In this document: positions 6,550 to 10,740 of the stretch, piece after piece
Numbering within the stretch: position 1 is the stretch's first letter
How the letters are laid out: each line of letters starts with the position of its first letter
Source of the DNA: Methanobacteriota archaeon
GTDB lineage: Archaea > Thermoplasmatota > Thermoplasmata > RBG-16-68-12
Assembly (NCBI GenBank): GCA_005878415.1
Contig: VBMM01000122.1
Location: 1 to 10,740 of the forward strand
Direction: 5' to 3'
DNA: 10,740 nucleotides
The notes under the pieces: model-generated
What the model saw: the letters and a program-made list of their open reading frames with translations, nothing else
What the model was told of the DNA's origin: nothing
Databases searched by the model: none
Made by a program: the position numbers and the translations under genes

Positions 6550-6575
6550 TTTAAATCGGTCTGGGAGGTCCCCAG
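6550..6575 (+). promoter_or_regulatory. TATA box and inverted repeat before the FNR-like gene
   Basis: TTTAAAT at 6550-6556, preceded by purine-rich GAGGAAACG (a BRE-like context), lies about 28 bases before the ATG at 6582 and predicts a leaderless mRNA. Between them CTGGG-AGGTC-CCCAG (6561-6575) is a perfect 5-bp inverted repeat just before the RNA start, where a repressor could bind. Confidence 0.6.
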
Positions 6576-6581
6576 ATTGCT

Positions 6582-7376
6582 ATGATGCGGGAGGCCGTCC
6601 CAGCGAAGGCCGTGACGCCCCAGAAACCGGTCGTCCGCGAGCCCCCCGTGAAGTTCCGATCCGGCAAACACACCGCGATCGTGAAGGAAGTTTTCGACAT
6701 CGCCCCGAAGTTTCCGGAGACCTATTTGATCCGCTTCACGTTCGAGAACGAGCCCGTGTTCGACTTCGAGCCCGGCCAGTTCATCTCGCTCTTCGCCGAG
6801 AAGGAGGGCAAGCGCATTTCCCGGCCATACTCGATCGCCTCGTGGCCGGAGAACAAGGCGTACCTCGAGCTGTGCATCAAGGTCGTCGAGGGCGGCTTCA
6901 TGTCGAACTACCTCCACCACGTCGCCCCCGGGACGAAACTCCAGTCGATCGCACCGCTCGGCCGGTTCGTGATGGCGGAGCCGATTCCCTACGACACCGT
7001 GTTCGTTTGCACCGGGACCGGCGTGGCCCCGTTCATCGCGATGCTGGGCCACATCTGGGAGCAGGGCCTGGACGAGGGCCACGAGTTCCACCTGGTCTTC
7101 GGCGTGCGGTACGTCCACGACCTGATTTACCGCGACCTGCTCGAGAAGTGGGCGCGCGAGCACTCAAACTTCCACTTCTATCCGACGATTTCGCGACCCG
7201 AGACGCCGGAATGGAAGGGGCGCGTCGGCTACGTTCAGAAGATCCTCGAGAACGAGCTCACGGACCACGGCGACAAACAGGTGTTCATCTGCGGATTGCA
7301 CGACATGGTCGAGGACGTCCGGAACCTATGCGTGCGCCTCGGCTTCGCCCACATGCGATTCGAGAAATGGGACTGA
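6582..7376 (+). CDS. Ferredoxin/flavodoxin-NADP reductase-like flavoprotein
   Basis: This 264-residue cytoplasmic flavoprotein has an FAD-binding barrel followed by an NAD(P)-binding domain. RPYSIAS at 81-87 is the FAD phosphate/isoalloxazine motif, GGFMSNYLHH (104-113) is the usual GG.(M/L)S.YL element, GTGVAPF (145-151) opens the nucleotide domain, and ICGLHDMV near 234-241 is the conserved CG.(P/H).M segment. The length matches bacterial Fpr-type reductases plus about 25 extra N-terminal residues rich in Pro, Val and Lys. No iron-sulfur domain is attached. It could reduce or oxidise ferredoxin or flavodoxin with NADPH; the specificity cannot be read. Two ATGs stand in tandem (6582 and 6585); the first is chosen from the TATA spacing. 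It converges on sodX with only six bases between the stop codons. Related reductases are often induced by superoxide, which would suit its place next to sodN. Confidence 0.88.
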   Translation: MMREAVPAKAVTPQKPVVREPPVKFRSGKHTAIVKEVFDIAPKFPETYLIRFTFENEPVFDFEPGQFISLFAEKEGKRISRPYSIASWPENKAYLELCIKVVEGGFMSNYLHHVAPGTKLQSIAPLGRFVMAEPIPYDTVFVCTGTGVAPFIAMLGHIWEQGLDEGHEFHLVFGVRYVHDLIYRDLLEKWAREHSNFHFYPTISRPETPEWKGRVGYVQKILENELTDHGDKQVFICGLHDMVEDVRNLCVRLGFAHMRFEKWD

Positions 7377-7382
7377 GCCCGT

Positions 7383-7604
7383 CTACGGCTTGAGTCGAAG
7401 CCAGACCTTACCGACGATCCTCTGCGGGACGACCGGCCCGAAGGCGCGGCTGTCGCGGCTGCGGTCCGCGTTGTCGCCGAGGACCATCACCCGGTCCGAC
7501 CCGATCGTGTCGGCGACCCGCTTCACGAGCCAGCGGTCTTCATCGTCGGGGTCGCGCAGGACCACGAGTTCGCCTTTCCGCGGTCCACGGAGCCGGTACG
7601 CCCA
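7383..7604 (-). pseudogene. sodX: SodX-like Ni-SOD maturation peptidase (S26 family), N-terminal half missing
   Basis: SodX is the signal-peptidase-like enzyme that trims the Ni-SOD leader so that the new N-terminal histidine can bind nickel. The C-terminal half is clear: from about 7604 the frame reads RWAYRLRGPRKGELVVLRDP, then DRWLVKRVAD with the general-base lysine, then the S26 box LGDNADRSRDSRAFGPV and a normal end at 7383. Upstream of 7604 the frame turns into an Arg-rich shadow of sodN, with no start codon before the GTG at 7565 (60 residues). The segment with the catalytic serine (G-x-S-M-x-P-T type) and the metal-independent N-terminal strand is absent in all three frames, so about 30-35 codons seem to be missing. 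The end of sodN overlaps it by 26-65 bases. Other S26 enzymes (archaeal signal peptidase) are less likely because of the position behind sodN. Confidence 0.8.
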
Positions 7605-8109
7605 TCGATGTCTCCCGTTCGGTGGGGTACGGCGCCTTGACCCGCATCGTCTCGAGGCCCTTGGTCTTCCAGTAGATCGACGCGATGTCGTTCGTCGCCT
7701 TCAGGAGGTCCTCCGCCGCTTGGAGACTGATCTCCTGCCGCGCCTTCGAGCCCGCCTTGAGCGCCTTCCAAATCAGGTCGTTCAGCTCCGGGAAGGTCTT
7801 CAGGTGGTCCGGTTTGAAGTAGTCGCCCCAGAGGACGCGGACTTCGTGCTTCGCGATCTCGGAATGCTGTTCCTTCGTCGCGATGTACCGCGCGAGCTTG
7901 TTCGTATATTCTTGGCGTTGCTCCGGCGTCGAGCTTGTGCCCGGCTTCTCGAGCTGGTTGATCAAGTCGACCATGCGGACGACCGTGTGGGCCGCCATCT
8001 GCGCGTGATGCGGGTCGTAGATGCCGCACGGGATGTCGCAGTGCGCGTACGCAACCGGGGCGGGTGAAACGCGGTCGAGCAATCGGGCCACTCGATAGAG
8101 CAGTGACAT
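7540..8109 (-). CDS. sodN: Nickel superoxide dismutase precursor, C-terminus probably altered
   Basis: This enzyme dismutates superoxide to oxygen and hydrogen peroxide with a nickel held by an N-terminal hook. After a 22-residue leader the hook is H23-CDIPCGIYDP, containing the His1, Cys2 and Cys6 ligands. The four-helix body has KEQHSEIAKHEVRVLWGDYFKP, nearly the same as in Streptomyces Ni-SOD, and ends with IASIYWKTKG. The ATG at 8109 lies about 27 bases after a clear TATA box. Leader residues AYA precede the hook, a peptidase-like cleavage site; no long hydrophobic stretch is present, so the enzyme is probably cytoplasmic. The sequence through KAPYPTERE looks native. The last 23 or so residues are Arg/Pro-rich and overlap the sodX frame, so the native stop seems to have been lost with the sodX 5' end. 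Length is 189 residues with this tail. Confidence 0.92.
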   Translation of the reverse strand: MSLLYRVARLLDRVSPAPVAYAHCDIPCGIYDPHHAQMAAHTVVRMVDLINQLEKPGTSSTPEQRQEYTNKLARYIATKEQHSEIAKHEVRVLWGDYFKPDHLKTFPELNDLIWKALKAGSKARQEISLQAAEDLLKATNDIASIYWKTKGLETMRVKAPYPTERETSMGVPAPWTAERRTRGPARPRR

Positions 8110-8131
8110 GGCGGTGTCGAAGCGGATTCCG

Positions 8132-8141
8132 TTATTTAAAC
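8132..8141 (-). promoter_or_regulatory. TATA box for sodN
   Basis: The minus strand reads GTTTAAATAA, centred about 27 bases before the ATG at 8109, predicting a leaderless sodN mRNA. The core CGTTTAAAT is identical to the box of the FNR-like gene at 6548-6556. No GTGYTAC box is present here. Confidence 0.65.
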
Positions 8142-8170
8142 GTGGCGTGGCGGCGCCTCGGGTGGTCTCG

Positions 8171-8196
8171 GAATATGGCCTCTGGGCCTCAGGCCC
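8171..8196 (+). promoter_or_regulatory. Promoter region of ogg with a 13-base palindrome
   Basis: A weak TATA-like GAATAT (8171-8176) is followed by GGGCCT-C-AGGCCC (8184-8196), a perfect 6-bp inverted repeat that would overlap the predicted RNA start about 20 bases before the ATG at 8218. It could be an operator or a short leader hairpin. Confidence 0.35.
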
Positions 8197-8217
8197 GTCG
8201 GAGATTTCCACAGTCTT

Positions 8218-8901
8218 ATGCCGCCGCGTTCGTTCGGCGCCATCGTGCGCCCCGCGTATCGCGATCTCGAAGTCCTCCATGCGGAATGTGAGGCGAAGCG
8301 GCCTCGGATTGACGCGCGGCTGGCGGACTTCCGTCACATCGGCCGCATGCCGGACGAGCGGCTATTCGAGGAGCTCTGTTTCTGCATTCTGGCGGTCCAA
8401 TCGAAAGCTCGTCCTTCGGAGGCGGCGGTCTCCGCGCTCCGGGAGGCTGGTCTTCTGTGGTCGGGCCGCCGACCCGAGGTCGCGTCGTTCCTCCGCCACC
8501 GTACGCGATTCCACAATCACAAGGCCGCGTTCATCGTCCGCGCGAGGGAACGGTTCTTCCCCGACGGAAACGGCGTGCTCGCGGGGACGTTGAATTCCTT
8601 CACGTCGTCGAAGGACGCCCGCGAGTGGCTCGTCCGCGAGGTGGACGGCGTGGGTCTCAAGGAGGCGAGCCACTTTTTACGAAACACCGGCCGCGGCGAG
8701 GATCTTGCGATCCTTGATCGTCACATCCTCCGGAACCTAGTTCGCCACGGGGTGATCCGAGGTATGCCGCACACCTTGACCGCGAAGCGCTACGTGGAGA
8801 TCGAGGCCCGGATGGAGCGGTTCTCGCGCGATGTGGGGATTCCGATGGCAATGCTCGACCTGATTTTCTGGAGCCGTGAGACGGGCGAGATTTTCAAGTG
8901 A
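8218..8901 (+). CDS. ogg: 8-oxoguanine DNA glycosylase/AP lyase, Ogg2 type
   Basis: This enzyme excises 8-oxoguanine from DNA and nicks the abasic site. The 227-residue length fits the compact archaeal Ogg2 family. The helix-hairpin-helix is VDGVGLKEASHFLRNTG with the catalytic lysine at K148, and the catalytic aspartate is D167 in LAILDRHIL. Upstream, FEELCFCILAVQSKA (50-64) and FHNHKAAFI (98-106) are typical family segments. The protein ends in FWSRETGEIFK, and the terminal lysine (K227) is the residue that in Methanocaldococcus Ogg contacts the base. The ATG at 8218 is the first start in the frame. It is divergent from sodN, with 108 bases between start codons, and is followed by mutY 94 bases later, so two of the three parts of the guanine-oxidation repair system lie together. 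Confidence 0.93.
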   Translation: MPPRSFGAIVRPAYRDLEVLHAECEAKRPRIDARLADFRHIGRMPDERLFEELCFCILAVQSKARPSEAAVSALREAGLLWSGRRPEVASFLRHRTRFHNHKAAFIVRARERFFPDGNGVLAGTLNSFTSSKDAREWLVREVDGVGLKEASHFLRNTGRGEDLAILDRHILRNLVRHGVIRGMPHTLTAKRYVEIEARMERFSRDVGIPMAMLDLIFWSRETGEIFK

Positions 8902-8911
8902 AGTCAACCTT

Positions 8912-8919
8912 GTTTAAGG
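8912..8919 (+). promoter_or_regulatory. TATA-like box for mutY
   Basis: GTTTAAGG lies just after the ogg stop. An RNA start about 27 bases later, near 8943, would be eight bases before the in-frame GTG at 8951 and 53 before the ATG at 8996. This keeps the start of mutY open, since most other genes here look leaderless. Confidence 0.5.
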
Positions 8920-8995
8920 TTAACGCGATCGCCCCGCGGCCTCCCCCTCCGTGGCCCGAATCCCTGATGTATCCGGCGGCGCATCGCACTCGACG

Positions 8996-10078
8996 ATGGG
9001 AGAGCTCTCCGCGATCGAGGTCCGCACGCGGCTGCTCGCGTGGTACGATGCGAACCGGCGGGATCTGCCATGGCGGCGCACGGCCGATCCTTACCGGATC
9101 CTCGTCGCCGAGTATCTCCTCCAACGCACCCGAATCGTGTCCGGGACGCCATACTACGAACGTTTCCTCGCCCGATTCCCGTCCATCGAGGAGCTCGCGG
9201 CCGCGTCCCTCGACGACGTCTTGGCGGTGTGGGAGGGCCTCGGCTTCTATGGCCGCGCGCGAAACCTTCGCGCCGCCGCTCAAGCGATCGTGGAGCGGCA
9301 CGGCGGCCGAGTCCCGGAATCCTTCGCAGAGCTCGCAGCCCTCCCGGGGATGGGACCGTACACCGCGGGCGCCGTCGCGAGCATCGCCTTCGGGGTCCCC
9401 GTCCCCGCCGTGGACGGGAACGTGACCCGCGTCATCGCCCGCCTATTCCGGATCCCGGACGACGTGACGCGGGCCGCAGCGCAACGACGAATCCTCGAGA
9501 TCGCCGCTCGCCTCGTCTCCCCCGAGCGGCCCGGAGCGTTCAACCAGTCGATGATGGAGCTCGGCGCAACCGTATGCACGCCGTCGTCTCCGTCGTGCAC
9601 TCGCTGTCCGCTCGAACGCCTGTGCCTCGCTCATCTCGCGGGAGAGGAGGACTGGTTTCCCGTCTCACGGAGGCCGAGAGCCTCCCCCCTCGTCCCGGTC
9701 GTGTTCGGGCTCGTCGCAGCGGACGGTCGCGTCCTGCTGGTGCGCCGCCCGAGCGGGCAGCTCCTTGGCGGCCTCTGGTCGCTGCCCGGCGGAGATCGGG
9801 CTCGCAAAGACGAACGGGCGGCCCTCGCGGACGCGGTTCGCCGCCAGGCCGGCATTGAAGTCGATATCGGGGCGCGATGGAGCCGCGTGAGCCAGACGTT
9901 CTCGCATCGCAAATGGTCTGGATCGATCTATCGATGCACGCCCCGCCGCATGCCGGAGCCAAGCGATTCCGTCCGATGGGTCCCCCGGGAGGAGGCGCTC
10001 CGGCTTCCGCTCGTTCCGTTCCATCGCGAGGCGATCGAGGCGCTCGCGGGGCTTGAGTCGTTTGAGAGAGCCAATTAA
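8996..10078 (+). CDS. mutY: Adenine DNA glycosylase MutY
   Basis: MutY removes adenine paired with 8-oxoguanine. The 360-residue protein has LLAWYDANRRDLPWR (13-27), catalytic E39 in VAEYLLQRTRI, the helix-hairpin-helix ALPGMGPYTAGAVASIAFG (115-133), catalytic D140 in AVDGNVTRV, and [4Fe-4S] ligands C194, C201, C204 and C210. A C-terminal NUDIX-like domain (about 230-350) follows, with LLGGLWSLPGG and FSHRKWSGSIYRC, the part that recognises 8-oxoguanine in MutY. This domain argues against the related thymine glycosylase MIG, which usually lacks it. One oddity is R44 where MutY has the wedge glutamine (QQT becomes QRT). The ATG at 8996 fits the family N-terminus; the GTG at 8951 would add 15 residues and suits the TATA box better. 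It follows ogg on the same strand and precedes trmY by 70 bases. Confidence 0.93.
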   Translation: MGELSAIEVRTRLLAWYDANRRDLPWRRTADPYRILVAEYLLQRTRIVSGTPYYERFLARFPSIEELAAASLDDVLAVWEGLGFYGRARNLRAAAQAIVERHGGRVPESFAELAALPGMGPYTAGAVASIAFGVPVPAVDGNVTRVIARLFRIPDDVTRAAAQRRILEIAARLVSPERPGAFNQSMMELGATVCTPSSPSCTRCPLERLCLAHLAGEEDWFPVSRRPRASPLVPVVFGLVAADGRVLLVRRPSGQLLGGLWSLPGGDRARKDERAALADAVRRQAGIEVDIGARWSRVSQTFSHRKWSGSIYRCTPRRMPEPSDSVRWVPREEALRLPLVPFHREAIEALAGLESFERAN

Positions 10079-10117
10079 TATCTACAACCGTGAATGTAAA
10101 CCCGCTTCCTCCGCGAA

Positions 10118-10125
10118 CCCTTATG
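10118..10125 (+). promoter_or_regulatory. TATA-like box for trmY
   Basis: CCCTTATG is centred about 27 bases before the GTG at 10149, matching a leaderless start. A second A/T-rich spot, CAATTAATATC at 10073-10083, overlaps the end of mutY and would give a leader of about 45 bases. Confidence 0.4.
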
Positions 10126-10148
10126 CGGCCTGGGACGTTCCGGCGAGC

Positions 10149-10730
10149 GTGCGTCGCTTTTTCATCGTTGGGCATCGGGCGTCGACGGACGCTGCATTCT
10201 CCCTTGACGATCTCGCCGGCGGCGCGGGGCGGATGGACATCCTGTTGAACGCGGCGAACGCTGCCCTCCATGTTGCGCACGGCCTGCGGCGCGACGTCGA
10301 GGTCGGGCTCCTTCTGCTCGGCCCACCGGACCCTCCACGTTTCGTCCGTCTCGAAAGCTTCCGGTTGAGAAATTTCCAGCCGGACATCCGGAGCAATGCC
10401 GCCCTCGTCCGCCTCGCCCTCAAGGACGCCTCGCGGATCGAGCGGGAGACGTCCCCGGGCGTCTTCGGTTCGAAGGCCGGGTTCGAGGAAGCGCTCGACC
10501 GGCTCGGGCCCGCCTTCGTGTACCTCCGGGAGGGCGGCAAGGATATCCGCGATGCGATTCTACCCGCCGATGCGACCTTCGTGCTCTCCGACAATCAGGA
10601 TCTGACGGCCGCGGAGGATCGATCGGTCCTCGACCGCGGGGCGGTCCCCGTGGGGCTCGGGCCGATCCCGCTCCACACGGACCACGCGATCGCACTCGTG
10701 AACAACGAACTCGATCGGAGGAACGTATGA
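10149..10730 (+). CDS. trmY: tRNA (pseudouridine54-N1)-methyltransferase
   Basis: TrmY is a SPOUT-fold methyltransferase that uses S-adenosylmethionine to make N1-methylpseudouridine at position 54 of tRNA, an archaeal modification; the pseudouridine comes from Pus10. The 193-residue length is normal. Family segments include RRFFIVGHRA at the start, GGAGRMDILLNAANAALHVAHGLRRDV (about 24-50), GPPDPP, ETSPGVFGSKAGFEEAL, and the C-terminal cofactor region TFVLSDNQDL...GLGPIPLHTDHAIALVNNELDRR. The open frame extends upstream to 10053 inside mutY, but the GTG at 10149 gives the usual N-terminus and lies 27 bases after a TATA-like box. At the end, the ATGA at 10727-10730 overlaps its stop with the start of the next gene, so the two are translationally coupled. 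Confidence 0.92.
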   Translation: MRRFFIVGHRASTDAAFSLDDLAGGAGRMDILLNAANAALHVAHGLRRDVEVGLLLLGPPDPPRFVRLESFRLRNFQPDIRSNAALVRLALKDASRIERETSPGVFGSKAGFEEALDRLGPAFVYLREGGKDIRDAILPADATFVLSDNQDLTAAEDRSVLDRGAVPVGLGPIPLHTDHAIALVNNELDRRNV

Positions 10731-10740
10731 ACCTCCCCGA
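10727..10740 (+). CDS. Start of the next gene, coupled to trmY
   Basis: An ATG overlaps the trmY stop (ATGA), with GGAGG at 10717-10721 placed five bases upstream, a good Shine-Dalgarno position. Only four codons (M-N-L-P) are inside the window, so no product can be named. This is one of the few starts here with a clear ribosome binding site, as expected for an internal operon gene. Confidence 0.6.

Noticed and set aside
7600..7650. A GAVPHRTGD segment in the third minus-strand frame that faintly resembles the serine motif of S26 peptidases
   Set aside because: It lacks the serine, the spacing is one residue short, and it is the shifted frame of a native-looking sodN segment.
8108..8593. Plus-strand frame of 161 codons between sodN and ogg
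   Set aside because: It overlaps the 5' part of ogg in another frame and has the Arg/Ser-rich composition of a shadow.
1..10740. RNA genes, CRISPR repeats, insertion sequences, attachment sites
   Set aside because: Looked for tRNA-like arms ending in CCA, regularly spaced repeats, transposase motifs and terminal inverted repeats; nothing convincing was seen.

Overview
The window looks like a piece of a GC-rich archaeal chromosome, most likely from an aerobic euryarchaeal lineage such as Thermoplasmatota. That lineage guess is an inference from gene content, because no rRNA is present. Three things point to archaea. A TrmY-type tRNA methyltransferase and an Ogg2-type 8-oxoguanine glycosylase with a C-terminal lysine are both present. 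Several genes also have an A/T-only TATA-like box about 25-30 bases before the start codon and no Shine-Dalgarno site, which is the arrangement of leaderless archaeal mRNAs.

Positions 1-4000 are all on the minus strand and hold central and respiratory metabolism: citrate synthase (3' end outside the window), protoheme IX farnesyltransferase (heme O/heme A route, so probably a heme-copper oxidase), endonuclease III, proline dehydrogenase and a small membrane protein with a zinc ribbon. Positions 4047-5176 hold a divergent nickel pair: a nikR regulator on the minus strand and a His-rich nickel/cobalt transporter on the plus strand. Four GTGYTAC boxes lie between them. Positions 5224-7376 (plus) hold a HExxHxxGxxD putative metalloprotein, an aquaporin and a ferredoxin-NADP reductase-like flavoprotein. 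Positions 7383-8109 (minus) hold nickel superoxide dismutase (sodN) followed by the C-terminal half of its maturation protease (sodX). Positions 8218-10078 (plus) hold ogg and mutY, and 10149-10730 holds trmY, with the next gene starting at 10727.

The biological thread is nickel supply feeding a nickel superoxide dismutase, next to enzymes that remove oxidised guanine from DNA (Ogg2 and MutY). This fits an archaeon exposed to oxygen.

The two most striking features are lesions. nikR keeps its first nine residues and its whole nickel-binding domain, but most of the ribbon-helix-helix DNA-binding domain is missing and the two parts are in different frames. sodX lacks the half carrying the catalytic serine, and the sodN frame runs on into it. 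Each lesion looks like a loss of about 100 bases. They may be real mutations or assembly errors. No tRNA, rRNA, CRISPR array, insertion sequence or prophage gene was seen, and no gene-free stretch exceeds 300 bases.
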